A DNA stretch of 64,000 bases from Ophioderma brevispina (taxonomy: Eukaryota > Echinodermata > Ophiuroidea > Amphilepidida > Ophiodermatidae): assembly GCA_023653785.1 (NCBI GenBank), contig JAMKCH010049397.1, forward strand, positions 22,300 to 86,299. Reading direction: 5' to 3'. Under the pieces are notes generated by a model. That model was not told the DNA's origin and did no database searches. It saw nothing but the letters and a program-made list of their open reading frames with translations. Shown here in pieces: positions 48,630-60,262 of the stretch (its first letter is position 1; the number at the start of each line of letters is the position of its first letter). Position numbers and translations under genes: made by a program.

Positions 48630-49765
48630 CATGAGAAAAATGGCGGCCACCCGATGCACTTGTAGATGAAGAAAGGAATGTTGGCCATCACATTGTAGTG
48701 CCAAAAGGTATATCATAGGGAAGTGATAGGCATAGCCCGTGATAGTCCCTGGCAGGAACACTAGTGTTGTGAGAAAAATAAATGACCAGAATAGGAGACC
48801 ATTTTTTGTGGCCTACACTCAGAAAAGGTGTCTGATGTATTGGTAAGACTTGTCAACATGTCAAATGGGGGCAAGCCCAATCAGAAAAATCCTACTGCTC
48901 CCTTGCAACCAGTACCATCATTTATGAGGCCATTTAGTAGGTCTTACTAGATGCGTAGGAACTTCCAAAGACCAAGTTAGGAAATCAGTATTTACTGACC
49001 ATCATGGGTGCTTCCACAAGATTCACCGAGGGCATAACCCTTGAGAACTTATAGGGCACAGAGTTAGTGAAAGCTCTAACAAAGTTTTTCAACCTAGTAG
49101 GCTTCCAAAATCAATTCGTTGATCAAGGAATCAAAATTTATGTAGGTTTATTCCAACAAGTGAGGGACCAGTTGGGAATTTCACAGTACAGTTCTTCAGC
49201 ATTACCCACCAGAATCACAGGGGGCCCTAGAAAGGTACACCAAAAATGAAAACAATGATCAAAAAACCTATTTTTGAATTTGAGAGGGATGGGATGAGGG
49301 AGTACATTCTCGTTATTTGATACCAGGGAGGCTTGTACAAGAGTCATTAGGATTTAGTCCATTGGAGTTGGTGTTTGGTCACAACGTTAGGGGACCATTG
49401 AAACTACTGAAAGAAAGTGGTGTGTGAAAATCCTGACTGGGAGCCATTCGGTAGAATATGTGTCTCAATTTCAGACACAGGCTCCAAAGAAGCCACAGAA
49501 ATGCCAAACAAAAATCTTCAAAACAGAGTCAGGCAAAAAATGAACACATGTAGGCAAGATGCTAGGAACAGAGTATTTCACGCCAGGTGATAACGTTTTG
49601 GCACTTTTCCAATACAAGGATCCCTTTGCAAAGAAAGTTTTGACCAATGAGATTGAGAACAAAGTGGGAGACCTTGACTTGTGATCAAAACACCCAGGTA
49701 GGCGTAAAGTCGACAATATGTCACATAAATATGCTAAAGAGTATAATGAAGAGCATGATGACATA
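48630..49765 (+). pseudogene. Integrase, upstream of RT
   Basis: Landmarks in order: the zinc-binding HHCC region with RPPDALVDEERNVGHHIVVP (about 48652-48715); LRKG and the NMSNGGKPNQ stretch; a catalytic-core piece LTIMGASTRFTEG; and an open frame with LVKALTKFFNLVGFQNQFVD then LFQQVRDQLGISQYSSSALP. Next are SLGFSPLELVFGHNVRGPL-type sequence across frames and the C-terminal GPY/F-type end with KVGDLDL, HPGRRKVDNMSH and INMLKEYNEEHDD. It integrates the cDNA. The frame is broken many times, and the catalytic Asp and Glu cannot all be read in one frame. Confidence 0.85.
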
Positions 49766-49989
49766 AAGACTGCATGTTTAATGTCATCCAGAGTTAGTGA
49801 TGCATGTACAAATGATGACATCACAGATGGTTTAGAATTTGAACAAACAGCACTGTAAACACAGAAAATGAGTATGGTTGTCAAATGCAAATTCTTGAAA
49901 TACTTGCAATTTGACAAGAAATTTAGGTCACTCCCACAAAGTCAACAAGTTAAATTGAAAAGAGTTAAGTCATGAGTGGGAAAAACATA

Positions 49990-51345
49990 TTTCCTGATGT
50001 ACCAGTGAGGACACATGTCATAACCCATGACATAGATGTAGGGGGGACTCGAGCCTGTAAGCAACATCCTTTATAGGGTGAATCCATCATTGGCAACAAT
50101 CAGAGAGGGCAAATACATGTTAGGAAATGGAATGTAGAGAGCAAAGAATAGTGAATGGAGTTCCCCATGTATTCTGTTTCCCAACATGAAGGTTCATTTC
50201 GTTTTGTCACAGATTTTCGAAAAGTCAACCTTTGTTCCAAAACTGATCCTATCCGATTCCACGAATTGATGATTGCATAGATTAGAGTGAAAGTGCCAAA
50301 TTTTGTAGCAAAATTTGATTTGTGAAGGGTATTGGCAAGGTCCCCTCACTGACCGTGCCCAAGAAGAAATTTCAGCCTTTTGTACGCCCGATGGCCTATT
50401 CCAATACACAAGAATGGCATTTGGTCTAAAAATTCTGCCTCAACATTTCAAAGACTAGTGCAACAGAGTAGTTGCAGACATTTAGAAAATTGTGAAGCAT
50501 ATGGCGATGATCTCCTTGGGTACAGTGAACATGGGAAGAACACATGAGACAGCCTCCATCAGCTAGTTGAGAAAATTATCTCAGGTAGGTTTAACTGTGA
50601 TCTGGTGAAAGTGAATTTTGCCATGCAAAGGTCACATACTTATGGCATGTTGTTGGACAAGGGCAAATTAGGCCATCACTGCAAAAAGTTTGAAGCAATT
50701 GAGAAATTCCCCACACCACAAAGCAAAAGAGATCTCATAGATTCTTAGGTATGGTCGGTACTACAGAAATAATACTGTCCAAATTCTCAGAAATTGCGTG
50801 TCGGGACTGTCCGCTGACCAACCTTCTGAAGAAAAACCCAAAATTTGTCTGGTCAGAGCAATGCCAAAAAGGTTTGAGAAAAAAATCAAAAAATCTATTT
50901 GATGGAATGCGCCAGTTTTGATTGCGCCAGACTTTCAGAACAATTCAAGGTGGCAGTTGATGCCAGTGATGTAGGCTGTGGTGGGGTTCTCATACAAGCA
51001 GATGAAAATGTTTGTAGATCTCCTTGTTTGTTATTATTCTAAGAAAGTTGACAAACATCGAAAAACTACTCAACAATTGAGAAAGAATGCCTTTTGCATT
51101 GCTAATGTCATTGCAAAATTTTGGAAGTTTACTTGAGACAACAGTGCCACAGTTCTAGTGTACATGGATCACAATCCATTGACATTCATCCACAAGATGA
51201 AAAAACGAAATCGAGATTGTCAGGTGGGTTTACTCTACAGAATAAAATCTGGACATAAGACATATCAAAGGAAAAAAAACAAAAAAAAAACAAAAAGATA
51301 ATTCTTGGCAGATGGCCTTGTCCAGAGCTGCCTAATTTTTGTTCA
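49990..51345 (+). pseudogene. Reverse transcriptase and RNase H, downstream of integrase
   Basis: RT landmarks: VRTHVITHDIDVGG, a DPIRFHELMIA-like stretch at 50246, GPLTDRAQEEISAFCTPDGL, QYTRMAFGLK and the catalytic-box variant EAYGDDLLGYSE (Y-G-DD, about 50493-50528), then FPTPQSKRDL. RNase H: FKVAVDASDVGCGGVLIQAD (about 50948-51006), VYMDHNPLTFIHKMK, and an ADGLVQSCL end near 51311. Several stops and frameshifts. It copies the RNA to DNA; here the enzyme is decayed. Confidence 0.85.
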
Positions 51346-51535
51346 GAAATTTGATGTTACAAATTTATGTAATATAGACTGAAGGCAGCAAGCAAGACAT
51401 TATAATAAAAGTTGTTAGGAATTTGCACTGTGTGTTATCTGTATGTAAAATTAACCATATTTTTTTTTGAAAAACTTTTTAAAGGTAATAAAGCCAGATT
51501 TGGAAAAGTTTCATTTCATTCCAATTTTCTTTTTT

Positions 51536-51547
51536 AAGGGGGGAGGA
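51536..51547 (+). promoter_or_regulatory. Polypurine tract
   Basis: AAGGGGGGGAGGA directly upstream of the 3' LTR, the expected plus-strand primer. Confidence 0.8.
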
Positions 51548-52601
51548 TGTTTATTACCTCAAATTTTGATTAGTTATTAAAATATTATTTTCTCAATTTT
51601 TATGTGAGAAAAGATTCTCACGGGAAAAGTATTGTGTTACTATAAAAGAGAGAAAGGGGATTCCCTAGAGCTGTTTATGCAGGTGCAACTGTTAGATTGC
51701 ACAATAGGGGGAAGTGGGAATTCCCCAAGATGTAAACTTAGGTAAATGAGTCAACTTGTTTATGCTTTTAAAAGATCAAAAATTGCAGAATCTGGGAATT
51801 CCCCCATAGAGTTAGATATATGGAAGTGAGGTAATTGGGTGAGAATCAGTTGGTCAGCTAGTGTAAGGTATGTTTATGGGCATAAGAATGAATGTAATGA
51901 TTAGTGTTAGAAAGGGGAATCTATCTGGGAGTAGTTAAATCCCTATCACTGGAAGACTCCCTGTGCAGCATCCACTAGTATAAACAAGTAGCTCGAAGAA
52001 GCTAGTTTTTTTTTTTTTGTTTAAAAAACTCTGCCTTGAGGAGCAGACCTGTACGGTGCCAGGATTTTATTAAGTTTAATTCCAGGTGAGCGAGTCTGTA
52101 ATTATTCTACCTGTCGTCTTTGAAGCCGAAGTGCGGAATCAAAAGGATTCAAATTGGGATAGATGAAATCGTGGTGATTATCTTGGACGATATACTGTGG
52201 ATTTATTATCGTCGAGGGACTTAAGTTAACCTTGCGTATGAACTGCGGACAAGATTACCATCAGGACTGATGAGAAGATTCCCGGAATATAATTCCTGAG
52301 GAGTTTTGTATGAATTTGTGCGCTGTCATTTTGAAGTCCGCTGTGGGAAATATCATCGTTGAACTGCAACGCTTTTGTGGACATTACTGGACATTCTTGA
52401 TGACATACGTATTAACATATTGTGTGTATTGTGTAATTTTACTATATATATAATTGATGTTTTGGACTACCAAATTCTTGAACCAATTACAAATCAATAA
52501 AATCTGTTATAAATAAAAAACTCAGGATCACTGTGCACAAGGCTCATTTATGTGTGTTTGAAAGGTATTATGACTTTAGGCGTACGCGAGACGTCATAAC
52601 A
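51548..52601 (+). repeat. 3' LTR
   Basis: Starts TGTTTATTACCTC and ends GACGTCATAACA. Contains TATAAA at 51979 and a polyadenylation-type AATAAA at 52496. A T run of about 13 at 52005-52017 is absent from the 5' copy. Confidence 0.92.
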
Positions 52602-52744
52602 TAGCAATATGTATAACTAAGTATTTTAATATATTTGCTGTACCAATAAAATCATCAGATTTTTTGTTAATGTAGATTTTTGTGCATTTAGCATTTGTTC
52701 GACGATCCGACTGATATTGATATCAGTCACGACGTTTGTTATAT

Positions 52745-53131
52745 CGTCGCTGGGCCGGGAAAAAAACCTCATAGGGCATTTTACCTTTAAAAGCAACACC
52801 TCACATGTAGTTAAAAACGGTCAAATGACAAAAACCTCATAATGTAAACATTTTCGAGAGACACCAAAAATGAATAATTTGCTGTTAATGCCGCACAAGA
52901 AAGTTTTCCCTTTCTGAATATATTTAAGTAATTATTTAATCCAGAGTCTGAAATAAAGTGCCAGATGATTTAAATATCATATTTGGCATGGAAATTCAAG
53001 CTAGAACCCGAGTGACCAAAATGCACTATGAGGTTTTCAGCCTTGGGCCCACTTTTTTACAGATGAGGTTTTGCATTTGACCTGCTGGGGGGAGGGGGTT
53101 GTTTACATATGAGTTTGTCCAGCCAGCGACG
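52745..53131. mobile_element. Second copy of the CCTCATATGT-iterated MITE
   Basis: Ends CGTCGCTGGGCCGGGAAAAA and complement CCAGCGACG, flanked by ATAT (52741-52744 and 53132-53135). The interior is the reverse orientation of 11433-11788, sharing TTTTCGAGAGACACCAAAAA and CAAGCTAGAACCCGA. Lies 140 bp outside the LTR element. Confidence 0.9.
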
Positions 53132-53404
53132 ATATGTTATACGTAGAAAATATGTTTATAAGGAATATGACATATATGTCATTCTCACATAGAGTAAGGA
53201 TGAATCGTGATTTAAAAAAAAACATTGATTCAAAGTAATGACCGCCATATGGAGTTTTATCATCCCGAAGCAAACCTTTTAGGGCAATCTACAGAGACAT
53301 CTTCGAAAGGCGTTGTCTAGAGACATCAGGGCCTTAGCAGGTTCACTAGAAAATATGGGACATGATAACAAGTATTCCATTCGATCAAACTTCACTGGTC
53401 ATTG

Positions 53405-54230
53405 TATTTATTGTTTTCTTTCAAAATGAAAAGGTAAAACTTCAGAAATAGAATCAAATTTAGAACGGACGTCCTTTGACGACAATCGGTTCCAGAAATA
53501 GGTAGTCGATCGTACATACATATATTGAAAAGGAAGCAATGTTATATGTGACAGTTCTTTCGGGTAGTTAAATATAGTCACGAGTCTTCCAAACAGACAG
53601 ATCGACCATTTTGGCGGAAATGTTTTTGCATATTATGATACTTTTTTTAATATACGAAATATTGAGCAAAAATAGTATTCCAATTTGTAGATATAATAGT
53701 TTTTCATCTGTGGAAAATCATACCCCAAACGCAAATGAAAGTCTTCCAAACAGAACAGCTGCATTATATGTTTGTGATTACCTAAAAACACCATGACCAC
53801 CGTACAACAGCTTTATAAAGTGGCCTATCGATAATGGGATATATGAGATATCACCTCTCAAACACGTATGGCCTAGAAGTCTGGTCGAAGGTGACATTAG
53901 TACAACGTTGTATGTAGCTGTAATGATGATTTTTTGCAGTTATGTACTTTGGCTGAATTGTGCCAAATAATTCTGTAAAATTAATACAATCAAAACACTT
54001 CAAAATATTAAGCGCGTTATTACAGAGATTGTGAATATTTAGAGAACAAAAAGACATACTTACTTTAACAAATGTCAACCTTTTGGTCGGTGCATATAAT
54101 GTAAAATTCACAGTTAATGGTTGAGGCAGTCCGACACAACCTAATTGAACTATTGATGACCCCTAAAATTTGTTTAGAGGCAAACATATAACGTTTTACT
54201 GCAGCATAACCGACAGATAAAATAAATCTT
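53405..54230 (+). repeat. Diverged direct repeat, unit 1
   Basis: Shares an ordered series of words with 56945-57500: AATAGAATCAAATTTAGA, CTTTTGACGACA, GTAGTCG, GGTAGTTAAATATA, and further on TTGTTTAGAGGCAAACATATAA and GCAGCATAA. Similarity is moderate by eye. No protein domain is recognised, so the nature of the repeat is unknown. Confidence 0.6.
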
Positions 54231-54274
54231 AACAATATACATAAGATATTAAGATGATTGGAAAATAGAATATA

Positions 54275-54400
54275 ATTAAATAGACATTGGCACATTTGAA
54301 AAACAGTGCCACCCTCTAGAATTTCAAAAATTTATATTTTGATTGGGTTTAAAGCTTATATATACATTAGCCCTACCTGCAATATTAAGCCCAAATCAGC
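54275..54400 (+). repeat. Possible solo arm of the AGCAATATTGG TTAA family
   Basis: TTAAATAGACATTGGCACAT, then AACAGTGCCACC and AATTTCAAAAATTTATATTT, resembles the left arm at 24069 (TTAAAGCAATATTGGCACAT, GAGCGCCCCC, AATTTTCAAAATTTGATATT). No opposite arm found. Confidence 0.4.
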
Positions 54401-55165
54401 CGCGCTCATGGGGTTAAACAGAAAACGATTATAATTATTGTAGCCGGATACATAATTCAGCAGACGAAGCGGAATGAGGTGTTGTAACACAAGAAAACAA
54501 GCCAGAGTTGATCTCACGGCTGACCTGTTGGACCGGTCTGTGGCCTTCTGTGTGTTTTTAATATTCAATGAGTCAGTCCCTGATATTCATGTAACACACA
54601 CATTTTGATAAAAGTTCGACAAACTTAAAAGTTAGCCTACAATTACCCGGAGTTAGCCTCGTATTAATGTCCCTTATCTGCTTTTGGGTTATGTAAATTT
54701 TATGTGTAAAACAATCTTATTATTGCAGTCCGGACTCATGATTATTGATAGGGAACGGAAACGTAGCTTCATATGATTCGCTTACTTATGCCCCAATTTA
54801 ACCCAATAAAAAAATTAATAGTTTGACTTATAACTATATTTGCCTTATTATATTTATTGTTTGAAAAAGAAAATATTATAGCATTTTTAATGGTTCAAGC
54901 AGGATTAAGGCAGGGGCTTTAATCTCGTCCACAATGGACCCCCATACAGGGTTAGTTTTGGTTGCTTTGCTCCATTTTCGACGCCATTTAAATATTGTGT
55001 GCCAAAGCTTTGTGTTACTTGACAACATTTCTTCTTATCTTATCCAACACAGTAGTTCTCAAAATGCGTTCCATAACCACAGGTAGTATCCTGATATGCT
55101 TTCAGGTAGCTCCACTTCTGAAGCTTAGATCGGCCAATTCTGTTTTCGCATCACCTTATAGTCGT
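54401..55165. other. Gene-free region
   Basis: No gene or repeat recognised. Confidence 0.4.
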
Positions 55166-55167
55166 TG

Positions 55168-55277
55168 TCAAAGACGCCTCGCACTTTTATCCACCAACCG
55201 TGTGCGCGCCGAAGGCGTGTTGTCGATCGCCGAAGGCGTCGAGGCACCGAGGCGGAGCGATGGGCGTCTTTCGCAAA
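55168..55277. repeat. GC-rich palindromic segment
   Basis: AAAGACGCCTCGC at 55170 and its near complement GCGATGGGCGTCTTT at 55257 enclose two copies of CGCCGAAGGCG (about 55206 and 55229), itself a palindrome. It is much more GC-rich than its surroundings. Short frames through it on both strands are not convincing genes. Confidence 0.55.
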
Positions 55278-56944
55278 TTGTATTCCCTGTGCAAGCATAA
55301 TGTGTCCAATCACAAGTATGTCGTATCGAAGCACGCCCAATTAATCGATGACAACGTGTTCAGATACTTTGCCAAGATCGATGACGTCGACCGTCCAAAA
55401 TTTACCATATCGATTTTTGAACGGCCTAATTAGCATACGATTCCAAGCAAAATAGTTCACTCGAGGAAGTGCTTGACAGCTGCGAGTGCGAGTGAGTCCG
55501 TACGGTAGGTGAGATGGCAGATGGGCTAGTTGTAGACCAGCTCGGCATAACCAGAAAAATAAAAAGTCCCCAGGTAAAGTTATCCCACCTTCCCTGCACA
55601 ACCACACTGAATATGAGACTAGACTAAGGCATACGTCAGCCAGTTTATCCAATGTTCGTACTGCAGTGACCAGTTAAAATTGCCATCACAGTGAAATGAC
55701 AAGTGATTTTGAACATTAAATTAAGATGATTGAAACCTGGACCCGCGTATCATCATGCAACGCAATGTGAAGTGTGCGCAACATCCAAAATTTCAAGCCA
55801 GAAAATGAAGTCTAGTTCACAAATTCACGCAGAGAATTTAGGGGACACACGCACTCCTGTCGAGACAAAAACTTACACTGTGGAAATTTTCCATGAACAA
55901 ATTGAACAGGCACTCCAAACATACTGCAACAATTAAGGCCTAAATTTCGGCCGAACCATGGCTGAACGATACAATGGAACTACGTGTACTATACAACAGC
56001 GTTCACTACAATGACTAAATTCACATTATAGTTAACGTATCCATCGACAATAGCCTGAGCTTCAAATACGTCATAGTGTCATTACTCATCGCGTACCGTA
56101 CGTGCAGCTAGCTCGAATAACTACACCGAGATCCTACACAGTGACAAAACGATGCATGTATATATTACACAATGAATTTCACCGGGCCGTTTTCACAGCA
56201 GCCAAAGTGTTCACCATTTACATTCCAGTAGCGGTATCAAGGATCCTGGCTGTCATGGGTGTATTCGCTTTGTTTGAATCCGTTACCAAAACCCAATAAT
56301 TGATGGTTATTGATCGTTCCAATAAACTCGTTTATGGGAAAACTATTTTAAGCGAACGATGACATCTATCATTGACCAATAAACGATCGCTATAGTTTCG
56401 GAAAGGAAAATACCCGAGAATCAATGAGTAACAAAGACAAGGAAATATTGCGAAAGGATTTGATCGACAGGCCTTTGAGCGGTCCAGATAGGGGGGACTC
56501 ACACCAAATTGAATTAAATAATCAAAGCCTTAATAAAAGGCTAATTCACCTTACAGCCCAAAGCCCAAGAGGAGTCCGCTCCAGGTTGGAAGATGCTCAC
56601 CGGTTCAATACCAATAGACATTACTCGGTTGACAGGATGTAATTTCAGAAGACGCTCTCTTAAATGCTTAAAACTGTTTCAAGAGTTTGGACATTGCTTA
56701 AGAAACTCTGGATTAAGGCGGTTAGCAACTGGTCTCTATCCAGACAAAGGGGCTTCACATTAAATAGGGGGCAGCTACGCTCTTGCGGTTCGCTTACAAT
56801 AGGACGCATTAAAGCGATGCAGGTGTGGACAACGAATTTCAAGACTAAAGCCGGGTGTGCAATCACGAAAATTAGAACGATGAAAAAAAAAAGTGCATTT
56901 TATTAGAATAACCCATTTTTTGAAAAAAATAGTGATTCTGAAGT
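55278..56944. other. Gene-free region
   Basis: No gene supported. The frames 55341-55652 (-), 55730-55936 (+) and 56424-56642 (+) show no domain or repeat. Confidence 0.4.
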
Positions 56945-57500
56945 GGTAGTTATTGTTTTTTAAAAAAAGACAAAAATCGAAATAGAATCAATTTAGACCG
57001 AAAGTCTTTTGACGACAGTTGTGTTCCATAAAGAGCTAGTCGGTCTTACGTAATGAAAAAAAGCAAAACCGAATGTGTGAAAGCTCTTCCGGTGAGTTAA
57101 ATATAATCTGGAACTCTCTAACCGTCTTTCTTTAACGAAAAATATATAAAGAATAACTAAATCACGAATTATTTACATGCCCATATTATCATTTAAGTCA
57201 TGACACAGTTAGTTAAAACCGTACTTATCCCCAACATTGACAATATACACCGATATGTATATAGAAGAGAAGGGGGTTGGTTTAGGTTTTGGGACGAGAG
57301 TTTGTTTTAAATGGAGGGGGATTTTTTCGAAAGAGATTAAATGAGGCAACATTGTTCTTTTTTTTACCACATTAATGTAAGGATAGGAGGAATCCGAAAA
57401 ATTGACATAGATCCCTCACTTTCACAACCGTTAATATTGATAGACCCATTATAATTTGTTCAGAGGCCATAACTATAATCGTTTTTGCTAGCAGCATAAA
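56945..57500 (+). repeat. Diverged direct repeat, unit 2
   Basis: Partner of 53405-54230 (AATAGAATCAATTTAGACCG, CTTTTGACGACAG, TTTGTTCAGAGGCCATAAC). Its middle part is shorter than in unit 1. Confidence 0.6.
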
Positions 57501-60061
57501 TGATAGATCGACGAAAAAAATCTAAAATATCATAGTTATAATCCTAATGAAGCAGAAAATTAGTTATACATCTTTGACCGGCTTTTTTTCCTGCTACAAT
57601 AAATAACAAACAGCTAGAATGTCCTTTCCTGTTGGCCTCTTAGCAAATTGTTAGATCTGTTCTCCTACTGATGTTCGTCAGGTCATTAGAATCTTAAAAG
57701 GGAGTGTTTGATCATTCAAGAAAAAAACACGTGGATGAAAATTGACACCAATAAGCTAAGGCCCTGTTATTGTAGCAGGGTGACATAATACAGTGAAACC
57801 AAAATAAGAGATACGCAGAGCTGCTTTACTGCAATCGAAAAAATGTCTTGCTGTTGTTTGAATTTGGGTCACCTGGAGCAGACTTTTTGTTACGCGGACC
57901 TTTAGTTTTGAGAGAAACCTGGCCTTATTTTTTGCTGACTCTGATATGCCATTCATCAAATTCTTGTTGATAAAGGTAATATTTCTTTCTTCTGTTTTTC
58001 TATGACTTCGCGTTTATTGATATATACTTCTCCGGTTACTATTAATGAAATAAAAGAAGCGGGTGAAGATTATATTGGTTTCTGAATTTAAATTATAAGG
58101 GTGATCAGGTTAATTATAACAGATTGGCACCTTGGTAGGGACTTTGCCCAAGGTTGGTGATTTCTCCAGAGATGCAAAGGAATTTTGCTAGGGCACAGGA
58201 ACGAACCAGTTCTCTCTAGTATTAACACATACTCGACACATTAAGTTTATTTCCAGAACTATCAACACTATGGCTGATCGATATTCTGGGAACATAGTCC
58301 CGAAGGCTTTAATGCAAGCAGGCGCAGCGGTCTGGAAAGGCCTTTATTTTACGTTTCCCGTATGCACCAGTAAACGTGGCTTTTGAATATTAATTAGATT
58401 TGCAATAGTGATCTAAAAAACCACTCGTATCTGTTGACTTTACAAAAAACTTTGTACAAAAATGTACAGGCAGTTAGTTTAAAGAACATTTTGGTTGATC
58501 ATTCCTTCAAATAAGAAAATAAATTTCAAATTTGATCCAAATCGGAGCTTATGTTGAGTAAAATTAAAGAAGATTACTCTTTGCAAAAACTGTGAAAATG
58601 CATTCACTTAGCGAACTTTATCAAGGCGGAGACCTCGATCATTGAACCGAAAGATATTGCTTCAAAATATTAACAAATTAACATTGGACTTGGGGTTGGT
58701 AATACAGGCAGGGAAACTTGCATTTTATAATTCAAGTCCTATTAAAACGGACGCTACAAATACTATTGTAACGGTATATGCCTACGGAAAATAGGGAACC
58801 GGTCGGTCGATATGACTATTACGGGGCGACTCTGGCGGCAAATCAACAGTGTGGTTGAATGGGAGTATGCACCAAGCAAAGCCCAGGACAATGGAGTTCA
58901 ATTTTGTTAAACAATACAAGCGTGGTGCGATGCGGTGTTTCCAGCTATATGTCGGAGCGAAATTGTTTATATTTCCTTTCACTATTTTTTATCAGAATTT
59001 GCTTTATACTTCAACTGCTTGGAACTTTATCTCATTTTAGACACCATTTATAACTATTTAAAGTTAGTAATACAGTCAGAAACTAGGCAAATTAGGAACA
59101 TCACTTGCGCGGAAGGAAAATTCAAATTGCAGTTTGAACTGACGTGATCGCTTGTATTTGCAGCGATTAATGTCTATCGTATTTAGATAGAAACTTGGGG
59201 CACAACCAAAGATGAGGCTGTGAGCAGACGTCAGACATCACTGATCAATATTGTATTGAAGAGCTTGCACGTAAAGTTGCCTTGTGCAGTTCATAACGAA
59301 GAGGTTGCGGTTATATGCCTGATGGCACTCACAGCTGGCGAGATGGTGGCAACCCATTAACCTAAAAAATCACATTTTGTATTCCTCAAGATTTTTTCTG
59401 CCTTGGTCCGGCAGTGTGCTCCATTAGGTAAGATGTTTTCTTCTCTGCTACAAGTTCTTGCCAAGGAAAGACATTTGTTTACCACAGCCGACGTCCCTTG
59501 TATGGAAGATCTTCTTTTTATTTCTACCATAGTTACCAGCTACCCTCCTCATGGATTTGTTTTTTAAAAACCGATGGGTGTGACGGTTTAGCCGCCGACA
59601 ACCTGGTCCCGGGGACAGGAGTACTGGTTACCACGATACCAGTAACAAAGCCCTCAAGAAAACTGACTGAACATTATCTCTTTTAATTGTTCTGCTAGTT
59701 ATGTGACTTATTTCTACGACGGTCAGTAAACCATAAACCTTTAGAAAATTCACCATATTTATTCTGTTGTAGGATTCCCCCGCTTTCCCTCCATTATGTT
59801 GTACAGTTGCAAGTAAAGGCAACACCCAAATTCACAGATACATAAAATTTTTTTTACGCGTATTTCCACCTAAAATTTGTTCACATTAAAAATCAGAAAT
59901 CCTGTGTGCGTGTGGTTCTCTTGCGTCGCGCGCTGATCGTATGTGCATTATGTTGTGTGTAGGTATGTTGGTGGGTATGTGTTAGGATGATGTCATACTC
60001 TAGTCTATTTACATATTCTCTCAGCCAATTACCGCGCGCGGGTGAGCTCGGTGGGATTTAG
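57501..60061. other. Gene-free region
   Basis: No gene or repeat recognised. Short overlapping frames at 58782-59147 on both strands carry no motif. Confidence 0.45.
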
Positions 60062-60262
60062 GAATTAGTGCATAAACCACTGCTCTCTATACAATAGATT
60101 AGAAACCTGGGCTCCGTACTTGAAACCCATGAAGGCATATTTGCGTCATCCAAAAGAGCCCAAGCAGGTGGTGGAGGAGACGGTCATTTACACAAAATGT
60201 GTTCCCAAATGAATAAGCATACATAACATAGTAAACAATCAAGTAATCAGTTGAGACCGTGA
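60062..60262 (-). repeat. Half copy of the tandem-block foldback element
   Basis: On the minus strand this reads like 12640-12830: TCATTTGGGAACACATTTTG, GTAAATGACCG, CCACCTGCTTGGGCTCTTTT, GCCCAGGTTTC and ATTGTATAGAGA all correspond in order. Only one arm is present. It shows that the element in the tandem block is dispersed in the genome. Confidence 0.75.

Larger units (their letters stand above)
44554..52605 (+). mobile_element. Gmr1-like Ty3/gypsy LTR retrotransposon, full length but decayed
   Basis: A complete 8.04-kb provirus-like insertion: TAGC target duplication (44554-44557 and 52602-52605), two LTRs of about 1.1 kb, primer site, gag, protease, integrase, reverse transcriptase, RNase H, polypurine tract. 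Unusually for a gypsy-type RT, the integrase precedes the reverse transcriptase: the integrase C-terminal landmark HINMLKEYNE is at about 49719-49750 and RT landmarks begin near 50200. This order characterises the Gmr1-like group of deuterostome Ty3/gypsy elements. No envelope gene is seen. Every domain is broken by frameshifts and stops, partly perhaps by sequencing indels, so it is unlikely to be active as written. Confidence 0.9.

Noticed and set aside
52745..53131. Right-hand part of the LTR element
   Set aside because: Lies outside the TAGC target duplication and matches the independent MITE at 11433.
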